64,000 nt of DNA from Nosema muscidifuracis (Eukaryota; Microsporidia; Nosematidae). The stretch is from the NCBI GenBank assembly GCA_028335825.1, contig JAIOKI010000009.1, positions 372,001 through 436,000 of the forward strand, read 5' to 3'. The notes under the pieces were generated by a model. The model saw nothing but the letters and a program-made list of their open reading frames with translations. It had not been told where the DNA came from and made no database searches. Shown here piece by piece: positions 30,094 to 40,372 of this stretch. A program made the position numbers and the translations under genes. Each line of letters starts with the position of its first letter. The stretch's first letter is position 1.

Positions 30094-31341
30094 ATGTTAT
30101 ACAATTTACTATTTTTTACATTTTTTTATAATCTATATTGCACTAGATCAGTTCTCAGTCTACAGAATATCCAAATGGCTGAATTAAGATACAAAAATAA
30201 AATGAAAAATGATTTCCTAAATAATTACAAAGAAAAATCTGAATATAATATGAATATTATTATCAAAGCTATATTAGATATTACAGATGATAAAGATTTT
30301 TATAAGTATGAGGAAGAGTTTATAAAAAATAAATTAGATTATCATAGTGAAAAACAAGAACAAGTAAATAAAATTCAAAAACTTGATAATATTAAACGAG
30401 ATAATCAAATACAAGAAAATATAAATAAAGAGCAATCAGATTTTAACCAAAGATTTAAGAATACTAAACGAGATTATCATAGAGACAATCAAAGACAAGA
30501 AAGAATTAATCAAGATCAATCAGATTTTAATAAAGATCAATGGAATTTAAGTCAAAGACTTAAAAATACTAAACGAGATTGTCAAATACAAGAAAGAATC
30601 AATCAAGAACAATCAGATTTTAACCAAAGATTTAAGAATACTAAACGAGATTATCATAGAGACAATCAAATACAAGAAAGAATTAATCAAGATCAATCAG
30701 ATTTAAGTCAAATACAAGAAAATATAAATCAAAAAAAATCAGATTTAATTCAAATAAAAGAAAATATAAATAAAGATCAAAAAAATACAAATAAAGATCA
30801 AGAAAATACAAATCAAGATAAATCAAATATAAATAAAGATCAATCAGATTTAATTCAAAATAATATAAAATCGAGTTCATTTTTAATTAATTCTCATATG
30901 ATAATTTTTCAATGTGACTCTTGTTTAAAAAAACATGACAAATTACTTAATGATATACAAGAACTTAAAGATAAAGAAGAATCTTACATAAAAACCAAAC
31001 TAAATATTAATCAAATATACGATATAACTGAATATCTTATTTTAAATCTAACAAGATCTATTCTTGTATTCACAACTTTGTATGAAATTCTTATACAAAA
31101 TAAAATACTTTATACAAAAAATATAAAGAAATCACTTATAAAGATCAAGAATAATTTAAAAAAATGTATTGAAGAAAATATTCCAAAATTACAATATCTT
31201 AATGAAAATGAATTTTTAAAAAAAATTTTATATACAGAAGATACTTTTTATATTAAAGAGCAGATTGTATTAACCAAAGATTTGTGTAAAAAAGTTATTG
31301 AAAATATTAAAATTTTAGAAAAAGAAGATAAATTAATTTAA
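30094..31341 (+). CDS. Secreted repeat protein, function unknown
   Basis: 415 residues. The N-terminus MLYNLLFFTFFYNLYCTRS is a signal-peptide-like leader. Residues ~100-265 form a low-complexity hydrophilic region of units such as QERINQDQSDFNQ and FKNTKRDYHRD, then shorter QENTNQDKSN units. A more ordinary helical domain with CDSCLKKHDK (a CxxC pair) fills ~270-415. A block of about 70 bp is repeated at 30461 and 30637, so the region grew by tandem duplication. The start follows gatcccccctta. It is first of four like-oriented secreted genes. Function unknown; possibly a spore or host-facing protein (inference). Confidence 0.75.
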   Translation: MLYNLLFFTFFYNLYCTRSVLSLQNIQMAELRYKNKMKNDFLNNYKEKSEYNMNIIIKAILDITDDKDFYKYEEEFIKNKLDYHSEKQEQVNKIQKLDNIKRDNQIQENINKEQSDFNQRFKNTKRDYHRDNQRQERINQDQSDFNKDQWNLSQRLKNTKRDCQIQERINQEQSDFNQRFKNTKRDYHRDNQIQERINQDQSDLSQIQENINQKKSDLIQIKENINKDQKNTNKDQENTNQDKSNINKDQSDLIQNNIKSSSFLINSHMIIFQCDSCLKKHDKLLNDIQELKDKEESYIKTKLNINQIYDITEYLILNLTRSILVFTTLYEILIQNKILYTKNIKKSLIKIKNNLKKCIEENIPKLQYLNENEFLKKILYTEDTFYIKEQIVLTKDLCKKVIENIKILEKEDKLI

Positions 31342-31389
31342 TGACGTCATAAAAAAAGAATTTAAATTTTTTCAAATGATCCCTCTATT

Positions 31390-31887
31390 ATGATACAAGT
31401 ATTTTTATCAATGATTATTTGTACAAAAATCGAGGATCCAAGTGAAACAAAAGATAAATTAGCTAATCTTAACAGTAAATTTACTGAACTTAACAATAGT
31501 AAGTCAAGTTTGTATTACAAAGAACTTAAAAAAGAATTAGATATACTTGAAGATTTACAAGAAATAGGAAAGAATCCTACATTTGAATGTTTAAATAAGT
31601 TAAATACTCATTTAAGAAATAGCAATAAGAAACTTGAATTAATTTATAATACGTTATTAGTTATTGATTCAGAATCAATTGAAAGAGATATTCAACGAAA
31701 AAAAATGACAGCAGATGAGATTTCTAAATATTTGGATCTCAATAAATTTGATCTAATTGGTTTAAAAAGATTCTTTGAATTACAGATGAATTATATTATT
31801 TCATTAGATGATGAGTTAGATAATTGTTATAAAGGAGGTATTTATGATTTGGAGTATCTTATAAGAGAATTTAATGATAGTTATTAA
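31390..31887 (+). CDS. Small secreted helical protein
   Basis: 165 residues with a short hydrophobic leader MIQVFLSMIICTKIEDPS, then all-helical charged sequence. Two cysteines remain after the leader. The ATG follows atccctctatt, the CCC signal, 48 bp after the stop of the previous gene. No family recognised. The same plan (short leader, helical body, no membrane span) is seen in the genes on both sides. Confidence 0.65.
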   Translation: MIQVFLSMIICTKIEDPSETKDKLANLNSKFTELNNSKSSLYYKELKKELDILEDLQEIGKNPTFECLNKLNTHLRNSNKKLELIYNTLLVIDSESIERDIQRKKMTADEISKYLDLNKFDLIGLKRFFELQMNYIISLDDELDNCYKGGIYDLEYLIREFNDSY

Positions 31888-33412
31888 ATAATATTTAATA
31901 TTTTCTATATACTAATTTTTAGACATTAATTTTTAATTATATAATAAAATATATTTTATACAAATATATGCATATTTTTTATAATAAAATATATTTTAAA
32001 CAAAGATATGCATATTTTTTATAATTTATTATAAATGTAAAATACTTCGTTTTTAATTTATATACTTTTTTTTATTATTTTTTACTGATTCATGTTTATT
32101 TTATAATGTTTTTGTATACTTAATTTATTTAAAAATAGAGATATAATTTTATACAAGTGTGGTAGGTTAGTAAGTAGAAGTTATAAAAAGATTTATTGAT
32201 CTTTTACATACTAAAATTAAATAAATTATCATATTTTAAATAAACTAAAAAGGAGCTCTTAATCAAAGAAATATTTATAAAATAATTGTTAATATAAAGT
32301 CAGTTAAGTTGTGAGAAAAAAATTAGATATTTTTTATTATACAATTTATAAATACAATATATAAGACATATGAAAATATTAACGAATTTACATTATCAAC
32401 ATAAGAATGAAATTTATAAATTAAATTTATAAGACATATTAAAATATTAACGAATATACATTATTAATATAAGAATGAACTTTATAAGACATTATTAGAG
32501 TACTTAAAAATGACCCTATCTTTACTTTAAAGATTCACAATGGATTACTCCTTTAAGATCCTTAATGGAAAAGTAATAAACTAGTAATTTAAAGAACTAT
32601 AATTTATAAGCTTATTCATGAATATAAAATTTGGAATAAATACAAATTATTTAATTATTTATATAGAAATATAAATAATAGTTTATCTTTCAAGAATGAA
32701 ATAAAAAATATTGATGTTATTTATTTAATTTAAAATAATTTTTATTTTAAAAATGTTATTTAGATAAACAACGAAAATTGTATTTCATAAATTTATTTTG
32801 ATATATTTGACTTTAAAAATATTTTATGCATAAAAAATATTTTTTGCATGAATTATACACGTCATTAACAGAAATATTTTATTCGTCATTTATATATATT
32901 TTATTCATAAAATAGATATATTTAGAAAAAATATTTTATGCATAACACGTTATTAAAACTATTTCATCTATCTAAAAAACTAAAATTTAATATATTGATA
33001 TGTATAACAGATTATTTAATAAGTTTATATGATCTCTTTATATTTTTTTATTTATCAATATATAAAATCACAAAAATAATTAATCATTTATTATAAATTT
33101 AATAAATATAAAAATTTATTCTAACATTTATTTATTTTTTGTTATATCAAAATAAATTATCATTTTAAGAAACATATAAATAAAATAAATTTTTTAAATT
33201 CAAATATAAATTAAATAATAAAATAAATTTTTTAAATGCAAATATAAATTAAATGATAGAATAATTTGTTACAATTAAATAAAATAATCGTTACATATAA
33301 ATATAAATTCTTAAATTCAAATATAAATTAAATAGTAAAATAATTTTTAATTTTTAAATTAAATAAAATATTTTCTATAAATTAATTTTTTTAGTACGAG
33401 ATAACCCTTTCA
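31888..33412. other. 1.5-kb gene-free A+T-rich stretch
   Basis: No credible gene. Short direct repeats occur: ataataaaatatattttata-type phrases near 31940-32010, a ~67-bp unit with ataagacatat and aaaatattaacgaat at 32360-32490, and tttttaaattcaaatataaa phrases at 33190-33340. Confidence 0.55.
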
Positions 33413-34093
33413 ATGATGTTCATCTTGTATTTAACAATCTATTCATGTTCATTATTAAACCAGAAGAATAAATTAGATATTATTGAATTAGAAGATATGA
33501 TATCAATTTTAGGAAGTAATTGTCTATACCAAGTACAGAATTCTGTATACAATCAGACATTAGAAAGAACAACTTCTATTATAAAAGAAATAAAAGATAT
33601 TATTGAAAAAGATAAATCTATTAAGAATGAATCTGATTTAAATCTTGATCCAAATTATAAGACTTATATTATTCAATACAATGCAGCTATTAATAAGAAT
33701 AAGAAATTAAGAGAAGATATAAATGATCTTGAGAAGAAGAAATTAGAATATTTTATGAAAAATATTGATTTATCTCAACTTAATTCAGTAACTTCTTCTA
33801 TTCACAGTATAATGAAAAAATTCTTATTTATTAATACAAGAATGCATAATATAATTATGAATATAAAAACAAAGACAAAATATGGTGAAGGAATTAAAAA
33901 AGATATTTTAAAAAATTGTAAAGATATGCTTAAAGAAAGTATTAATTGGTTTAATGATTTTATTGAATATACTGCTGAGAAAGATTTTATAAGTAAATTT
34001 GTATTTGGAAATGAAGAATATATTGAAAAAAAAGAGATGTTAGAAACTAAAAATAAACTTAAAGAATATTCTTCATTATTAAGTAAGAAATAA
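33413..34093 (+). CDS. Small secreted helical protein
   Basis: 226 residues. MMFILYLTIYSCSLLNQKN is a signal-peptide-like start and the rest is helical and charged, with about three coiled-coil stretches. The CCC signal ataaccctttca lies before the ATG, and a second in-frame ATG follows immediately. No family recognised. It belongs to the row of four secreted genes at 30-35 kb; no sequence likeness to the others is obvious by eye. Confidence 0.7.
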   Translation: MMFILYLTIYSCSLLNQKNKLDIIELEDMISILGSNCLYQVQNSVYNQTLERTTSIIKEIKDIIEKDKSIKNESDLNLDPNYKTYIIQYNAAINKNKKLREDINDLEKKKLEYFMKNIDLSQLNSVTSSIHSIMKKFLFINTRMHNIIMNIKTKTKYGEGIKKDILKNCKDMLKESINWFNDFIEYTAEKDFISKFVFGNEEYIEKKEMLETKNKLKEYSSLLSKK

Positions 34094-34742
34094 AAATTTA
34101 TTACTTTAAAGAAATATTTTAATTATTTGAATATTTTTAAATATATCAATTGAAGTTTTTAAATATATTAATTGAAATTTTTAAATAGATCAATTGATGT
34201 TTTTAATATTTTCAAATATATCGAATAAATTTTTAAATATATAATTTGAATCTAAAGAAATTTTTAAATAGATCAATTGATGTTTTTAATATTTTCAAAT
34301 ATATCGAATAAATTTTTAAATATATAATTTGAATCTAAAGAAATATTTTTAAATATATAATTTGAAGTTTTAATTATTTTCAAATATATCAAATAAATTT
34401 TTAAATATATAATTTGAATCTAAAGAAATATTTTTAGATATTATTTTAATTATTTAAAACTTTAATTGATTTGATTTTTAATTTATTAATTTTTATATAA
34501 CATATTTTCTTATAAGAATATTTATTTTATATAAACTTATTACTACTCATATTTTACAATACATTATAAGAAAATTTTATAACGAGAGTACATTTCCGTT
34601 ATGTAAAATCCTTAACTAGTAATTTATAAGAAAATTTTATAACGAGAATACATTTCCATTATGGAAATCCTTAACTAGTAAAAAATATCAATTTTTTATA
34701 AGTTTGATATAATATAAATTAATTTTAAATTTTACCCATCCT
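34094..34742. repeat. Two tandem repeat arrays
   Basis: Array 1 (about 34140-34440) has ~83-bp units with aatagatcaattgatgtttt and aaatatataatttgaatcta. Array 2 (34565-34684) has two 60-bp units with ataagaaaattttataacga and atccttaactagta. No coding sequence. Confidence 0.75.
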
Positions 34743-35198
34743 ATGCTAATTTTTATTCTTCTAACAAATTGTACAAATTTATTTGACGAACAATCTTCAT
34801 CTCTACAAAAAAAAATTGATCTAATAAAATTGAATATAAAAGAAGATCCTTTAGATAGTTTAAAAAATATTGCTAGACTAATGGTAAATGAAAATATTAA
34901 ACTTAAACATATTTATGAATCTATATTATGTACTAATCAGTCTAGTTTAGATAATAAGGTAAAGGAATACAACTTGGTTATAAAAGATATTATGAATTAT
35001 ATTTTTCATTCACATACCAAATTTGAAGATTTACAGAAAGAAATGATTGATTTATATTTGGATATTAAATATAAATTACAAGATATTGATAAAAAAGATA
35101 TAACTGTTATGAAAGATATGGATGAAGTTAAAAAAGATATTGATAAATGGGAGGAAGAGAATAATGAAATGAAGGAATTGTTTAAAGATATATTGTAG
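34743..35198 (+). CDS. Small secreted helical protein
   Basis: 151 residues with a short leader MLIFILLTNCTNLFDEQSS, followed by heptad-rich helical sequence and an acidic/lysine end. The ATG follows ttttacccatcct, the CCC signal. Last of the four secreted genes in a row; convergent with the M16 protease. Function unknown. Confidence 0.65.
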   Translation: MLIFILLTNCTNLFDEQSSSLQKKIDLIKLNIKEDPLDSLKNIARLMVNENIKLKHIYESILCTNQSSLDNKVKEYNLVIKDIMNYIFHSHTKFEDLQKEMIDLYLDIKYKLQDIDKKDITVMKDMDEVKKDIDKWEEENNEMKELFKDIL

Positions 35199-35268
35199 AA
35201 TAAAAAATATAATTTTTTATTTATGAGTCGTTATAACTAGAAAACGTATTTTAAAATAAAATTTTAAT

Positions 35269-37113
35269 TTATTCAGGTATTTGATATTCAATTTCAAATA
35301 TATCATCTTTCATGAAATTTTTATCTTTCTTCATGAAATTTGTATCTTTCATGGAATTTGTATTATCTTTCATGGAATTTTTATCATCTTTCTTTAGATT
35401 TGAATCCTCTTTCATGGAATTTTTATCTTTCATAAAAGTTGTATCTTTCATGGAATTTTTATCTTCCTTCATAAAATTTGTATCATCTTTCATAGAATTT
35501 AAATCCTCTTTCATAATATTAGTATCTTCTTTCATAAAATTAAATTCACAAGATGATAATATTATTATCCACTCCTTCCTATCAATAATATTCTTCATAA
35601 CTTCTTCTACTAGATCTTCACTAGGAAGTATTTCTGAATATTCATAATCTAAAATATTATTTATAGGAACTCTTAAAATACTTTCAGACATTTCATCAAT
35701 GATGTCAATCACATCTTCCTTATCTTTATACATAAAATTTATTCTATTAAGATCTATTATTCTTCTAAGATCTTCTTCATAAATTCTACTAGAAATTAGA
35801 TATTCTTCTATATAATCTAATACTAAATTTGAATTACTAAATCCTTCACTAGTTAAAAATACTGATATATTAAATAATCCATAATATTTCTGATTATCTA
35901 TATTTATTTTTATATCATAAGATAGTCCCTTATCTTTTAATATTCTAATACATCCTTTATCTTCTTTAAGAAAGTTATCAATTAATACTTGGTATATATT
36001 AGTGTTTACTAAAGAATGTATTGTTTTTATATATATATCTAGTCTTTTAGTATCTTCTAAAGATTTAAGTTTTATTAATTTATTTTTAACCTCATCTTTA
36101 AAAATATTTACATCTGTCTTGTATTGACTGTAAATTGAAATATGATTGGAGAGATTGACTTTTTTAATATATTCGTTATAAAATTTACATTTATAAGTAG
36201 GATATGAAATATTTTTAGTGTCTTTATCATTAGTACATTTTTTATTAGTATCTTTCATATGAGTATTTTTATTAGTATCTTTCATATTAGTATTGTTAGT
36301 ATCTTTCATATTATCTTTATCATTAATTTTAGTATCATTGATATTATCCTTATTAATATCATTAATATCTTCATTATCATTCATATTAATATCTTTATTA
36401 TCATTATTATTATCTTCTAGATTATCTTTAACCTCTTCAAATATTTTAATTAATTTTTCAATATCTTCCATATCTTTATCACTATAAACTACACCTACAA
36501 TTCTACTTGGTATATAATTCTTCATATATAACTCAATAACCTTTTCTCTAATATCTTTAATACGTAAACTATCAGTATTCCCTATAGTAAACCTACTCTC
36601 TTCTAAATGATCTCTAGAACATAATTGAAGTAACCTATATCTTCTACTAGTATCATTACTAACATTACAAAGAAATTCTGAATTAACAGCTGATATTTCT
36701 CTATCCACTGAACTAGATTTAAATAAAGGAGAAATAAAGAAATTAACGAATCTGTCTAATCCTTCTTCAAAATATTTATTACTAATATCAAAGTAGTAAA
36801 CAGTTGAATCATCAGTTGTATACGCATTACTACTCCCATTATGTATACTAAGATATTCCATATACTCGTTCTCATCAGGATATTTCGTTGTACCCATAAA
36901 TAATAAATGTTCAAGGAAATGGGATAATCCACTAACACTCTCTGGTTCATCAAATGATCCCATGTTTACACAAAGAGAACATCCTGATTTATCTGTAGAC
37001 TTGTCTGATATAAGAAGGAGTTTGAGACCATTTTTAAGGACTATGTATTTATATTGGTTAGGGTCTATAATACTCTTATTGATATTTGTTGATGAAAATA
37101 AATAATCAAGCAT
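35269..37113 (-). CDS. Insulinase-like M16 metallopeptidase, short form
   Basis: 614 residues, compared with about 1000 for insulin-degrading enzymes and STE23/AXL1. The inverted zinc motif HxxEH is HFLEH at 65-69, and the third ligand is expected at Glu146 in ISAVNSEF. The catalytic N-terminal domain is clear. The second half-domain is reduced, and the C-terminal half of a full M16A enzyme seems missing. Two low-complexity parts stand out: an Asn/Asp/Lys/Thr segment around 235-300 and C-terminal units of the type NSMKDDTNFMKED. Family members cut small peptides or process a-factor-like precursors. STE24 at 62 kb acts in the same a-factor pathway of yeast. The start follows aattttacccttt. Confidence 0.88.
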   Translation of the reverse strand: MLDYLFSSTNINKSIIDPNQYKYIVLKNGLKLLLISDKSTDKSGCSLCVNMGSFDEPESVSGLSHFLEHLLFMGTTKYPDENEYMEYLSIHNGSSNAYTTDDSTVYYFDISNKYFEEGLDRFVNFFISPLFKSSSVDREISAVNSEFLCNVSNDTSRRYRLLQLCSRDHLEESRFTIGNTDSLRIKDIREKVIELYMKNYIPSRIVGVVYSDKDMEDIEKLIKIFEEVKDNLEDNNNDNKDINMNDNEDINDINKDNINDTKINDKDNMKDTNNTNMKDTNKNTHMKDTNKKCTNDKDTKNISYPTYKCKFYNEYIKKVNLSNHISIYSQYKTDVNIFKDEVKNKLIKLKSLEDTKRLDIYIKTIHSLVNTNIYQVLIDNFLKEDKGCIRILKDKGLSYDIKINIDNQKYYGLFNISVFLTSEGFSNSNLVLDYIEEYLISSRIYEEDLRRIIDLNRINFMYKDKEDVIDIIDEMSESILRVPINNILDYEYSEILPSEDLVEEVMKNIIDRKEWIIILSSCEFNFMKEDTNIMKEDLNSMKDDTNFMKEDKNSMKDTTFMKDKNSMKEDSNLKKDDKNSMKDNTNSMKDTNFMKKDKNFMKDDIFEIEYQIPE

Positions 37114-37687
37114 AAAAGGGTAAAATTAAAGAGAAGAGAAAAATATTTATTAGAAGATTTTATAAAGACATGGTTTTAACCTAAGTTTTATTTGATAATG
37201 TTTGAGTATTTTGAATTATTAAAGAGTGATTGATAAAGATGAAGTAGCAAATATTTAATAGAATATGAAAAATATTAAGAATATAAAATATTTAAGAGTG
37301 ATTGATAAAGATGAAATAGAAAATATTTTAAGAATGATTGATAAAGATGAAATAGAAAATTTTAAATAGAATATGAAGAATATGAAGAAGAAAAAATTGA
37401 AAGACTTTTTGATTCTTGTATCTAAGTAAAAAAATGTTAATTCATAATAAGAAATACTAATGAGATTATCAAAATATTTTAAAAGATAATATCAATATAT
37501 AATGATTCTTTTATATATTTAAAATTCTATCTTATCTAATATTTTATTCTTTAATATTTTATCTTATCTAATATTCTATCTTATCAAATATTTTATCTAT
37601 ATATAATGATTCTTTTATATATTTAATATTTCATCTTCTTTTTCTACTTCTTATTAAATATTTTTATAATTTTATTTTTTTACCCAC
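37114..37687. repeat. Intergenic with imperfect repeats
   Basis: Phrases of the type gtgattgataaagatgaaat, aagaatatgaaaaatatt and attttatcttatctaatatt recur at 37220-37390 and 37520-37600. No gene. The CCC signal of the next gene is at its end. Confidence 0.5.
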
Positions 37688-38599
37688 ATGGTAGATAAAA
37701 AGAGAAAAAGTAAAAGACTAAGTACACGTAAAAAAAACAAGATAGCAAAAAAGATACGTAAACAAGATAAAGATAGAAGAAAAGAATCAAAATTACGTCG
37801 TAAAAGTAGAGCTAAAATTCCTAAACATATTCTTATGACAGATGAAGAAGTTCAAAGATTGAATGATATAAAAAATAATGAGAGAAACAGAAAATCTTTA
37901 GTTATTTCTGATCCTTCTCTTAAAATTTTAAGTCCTTTAGAAAAATTTATAGAAGATTCTGATTTATTTATAATAGTAGTAGATCCTAGGGATATATCCA
38001 GTGTAGGTGATATTTCTTATTTTAAAGATAAGAAGTTCTGTACAGTACTTAATTATAAAAATGATATTGATATTAATTTCTTATTACAGTTATATGATAA
38101 TGGTAAGAAGATTTGTAATACTTTTATAGTATCAAAAAATACAGATAATGATATTTTAATTAAACTTAATAATGAATTTAATACATTCATAGGTAGTCTT
38201 AATAAAGATTATAGAGTAGGTATAATTGGTCAATCACAAGTAGGTAAAAATTATATAAGAAGTATGATTTCTAATCCTTCATCTATTTTTAGTACAGAAT
38301 CTCCTCAAGGACTAAGTGGACTTCTTCGTAAATCCATACCTATGAGAAAAGTTTTATATAAGGAATTACTTAAAGATATGATAGATAATAAAATTAATAA
38401 GGAAGAATTAAGTATTCATTTTAATATAAAATATTTTGAGACCTTTGATGATTTTATAGAGTTAGTATCTGAGAAGGAGAGAATAGTTAATCATAAGACT
38501 GATACAGTATGTAAGATGTTAGTAGAAGAGTTTTATAATAAGAAGATATTATTTTATATTGATTTAAATAATGAAATACAAATAACATTCAATAAATAA
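37688..38599 (+). CDS. NUG1/GNL3-like nucleolar GTPase, divergent
   Basis: 303 residues. A very basic N-terminus (about 1-50, KKRKSKRLSTRKKNK) resembles the Grn1/GN3L domain. A circularly permuted GTPase domain follows, with order G4 (NYKND in VLNYKND, for NKxD), then a P-loop GIIGQSQVGKN near 180. This family (Nug1, Nucleostemin, Nog2) works in 60S assembly and export. Most members are ~500 residues with GxPNVGKSS and a DxPG motif. Here the P-loop is altered at its end, G4 is altered and no DxPG is evident, so GTP hydrolysis may be lost. VVDPRDISS matches the ARD-type motif that starts the domain. The start follows ttacccac. Confidence 0.75.
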   Translation: MVDKKRKSKRLSTRKKNKIAKKIRKQDKDRRKESKLRRKSRAKIPKHILMTDEEVQRLNDIKNNERNRKSLVISDPSLKILSPLEKFIEDSDLFIIVVDPRDISSVGDISYFKDKKFCTVLNYKNDIDINFLLQLYDNGKKICNTFIVSKNTDNDILIKLNNEFNTFIGSLNKDYRVGIIGQSQVGKNYIRSMISNPSSIFSTESPQGLSGLLRKSIPMRKVLYKELLKDMIDNKINKEELSIHFNIKYFETFDDFIELVSEKERIVNHKTDTVCKMLVEEFYNKKILFYIDLNNEIQITFNK

Positions 38600-38745
38600 A
38601 TTAAATTAATTATATTATAATAAAAGTATATTTTAATTAATTATATTTAGTAATTTTTATTTATTATGTATACTTTTAATAAATTATATTATTATTATAA
38701 TGATAAATTAAAATATACTTTAATTAATTATATTTATAATTACTT

Positions 38746-38898
38746 TTAATGTATTCTGTTTATATTTTTTCTCTTTATGTATTTTAACTCTTCATTCTTT
38801 TCTTGTATAGCCAACTTATTATTTTTTAATGTTAAGTAGGTTTCTTTTAGTTCTTTGTATTCATTAAGAAGTTCATATAATAAATTCTGATTATGCAT
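38746..38898 (-). CDS. Short coiled-coil protein, 50 residues
   Basis: A small frame starting MHNQNLLYELLNEYKELKE and ending INRIH. It is a single amphipathic helix of leucine-zipper type. The ATG is preceded by aataaacccttc, the same CCC signal found before most real genes here. That, with the heptad pattern, is the reason for calling it. Function and family unknown. Confidence 0.5.
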   Translation of the reverse strand: MHNQNLLYELLNEYKELKETYLTLKNNKLAIQEKNEELKYIKRKNINRIH

Positions 38899-39457
38899 GA
38901 AGGGTTTATTATTCAAAATTTTTTTTATCTTAATTTTTAAAACTCTACTGAAACTTTATTATTGTAGAAACATGTTCGTTTTAGAATTGAAATAGAATTT
39001 AGATTTTATAAAATTTAATTGTAAGGAATAATTTAATCATAAATTAGTATAAGAATATGCTGTAATGTTAAAGTTTTAAATTCTTATAAAATATAATATA
39101 AATAAACTAAATGTATATTTAAAATGGTGGACATATTAATTTTTTTATTTATATTTAAGATGATGGACATAGCATCATTAAAATTATTTAGTATATTTAA
39201 GATGGTGGACATATTAATTTTTTTTAATTATTTATTTATAAGATGTTGAAAAAAACATCATTATTAAATTATTTATTGTATATTTAAGATGATGGACAAA
39301 ACATTATAATCAAATTATTTAGTATATTTAAGATGGTGGACATATTAATTTTTATAATTATTTATTTATAAGATGCTGAACATAACATCATTATTAAATT
39401 AAATATATAATAAAGATGATGGACAAAATATCATTATTTTTTTAGAAGATTATTTAT
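38899..39457. repeat. Minisatellite with aagatggtggaca motif
   Basis: From about 39120 to 39425 the phrase aagatg(g/a)tggaca recurs about six times, with related aagatg(t/c)tgaa phrases. Spacer phrases are tattaatttttttaattatt and acatcattattaaatta. The units alternate between ggtggacatatt and gatggacaaaac types. Located 3' of KIN28. Confidence 0.7.
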
Positions 39458-40372
39458 TTAACATACCTTATTTAAATCTCGATTCTCACTAAAAGGTAGA
39501 TCTTCAGGTGAAGAAGGTAAAGGTTCATTTACAAAATATTCATCTTTAAGTGCTTCATAACAATCTATTCTCTTATTAGGATCAAATAAAAAAAACTTCT
39601 TCATTAAACTAAGAGTATCTTCTGAAGCAGCAGTAAATAGTTCTTCTAAAATTATAGGATCTTTCTCATTAAATTTAATATATCCTGATAAATCAGTTAT
39701 ACTGGGATATTCTTCTTCTTTAGGTGTACCAAATACTTTAAATATAAGATTAAGTTGTTCTAGATCAGATTCTCCTGCAAAGAGTGGAACTCTAAGCATA
39801 AGATCAGCAAATATACATCCTATAGACCACATATCTACAGAGGTACCATACATTTTAGATCCTAAAAGAAGTTCAGGAGGTCTGTACCATCTAGTAACTA
39901 CTTGTGTAGTCATATTATTACCAATAGGTCTAGCTAACCCAAGATCAGCTATTTTTATAATACCACCTTTAGTTACCAATATATTATTAGGTTTAAGATC
40001 CCTGTGTATAATAAATTTCTCATGTAAAGCATACACCCCTTTAAGAATCATCAACATCCAACTTTTAATATCTGATGGAAGAAAAACAAGTTCCTTATTT
40101 TTTATTAAACATTCCAGATCAGTGTTAACATATTCAAGTACAATATGTATATCATCATCATGCATAAATACATCTAATAAACTTATAACGAATCTGTTAT
40201 GAATTTGTTTAAGAGTTTTAATTTCACGTACTGCTGATATATCAATACCCATGCTATATTTGGTAGTCTTTACTCTTTTTATAGCTACTATTTTATTATC
40301 TTTGTTATATGCTTTATATATAACTGCATATGTACCTTCTCCTATTTTCTTCTTATCAGAATAATTCTGCAT
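39458..40372 (-). CDS. KIN28: CDK7/KIN28-type cyclin-dependent kinase
   Basis: 304 residues, one complete protein kinase domain. It is placed in the KIN28/CDK7 branch by SAVREIKTLK in the cyclin-contact helix, DIKSWMLMILKGVYALH, FLFDPNKR and the end PLPSSPEDLP. Glycine loop GEGTYAVIYK 11-20, catalytic Lys32, HRDLKPNN with Asp125, activation-segment Thr160 in VVTRWYRPPE. The metal-binding motif reads DLG (143-145) instead of DFG. As the kinase of TFIIH it phosphorylates the RNA polymerase II tail. TAF2 and TFIIA genes occur in the same window. The ATG directly follows gagcccat. Confidence 0.93.
   Translation of the reverse strand: MQNYSDKKKIGEGTYAVIYKAYNKDNKIVAIKRVKTTKYSMGIDISAVREIKTLKQIHNRFVISLLDVFMHDDDIHIVLEYVNTDLECLIKNKELVFLPSDIKSWMLMILKGVYALHEKFIIHRDLKPNNILVTKGGIIKIADLGLARPIGNNMTTQVVTRWYRPPELLLGSKMYGTSVDMWSIGCIFADLMLRVPLFAGESDLEQLNLIFKVFGTPKEEEYPSITDLSGYIKFNEKDPIILEELFTAASEDTLSLMKKFFLFDPNKRIDCYEALKDEYFVNEPLPSSPEDLPFSENRDLNKVC

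Noticed and set aside
35312-36487. Plus-strand frames opposite the M16 protease
   Set aside because: Produced by the low-complexity repeats of the protease gene read backwards.
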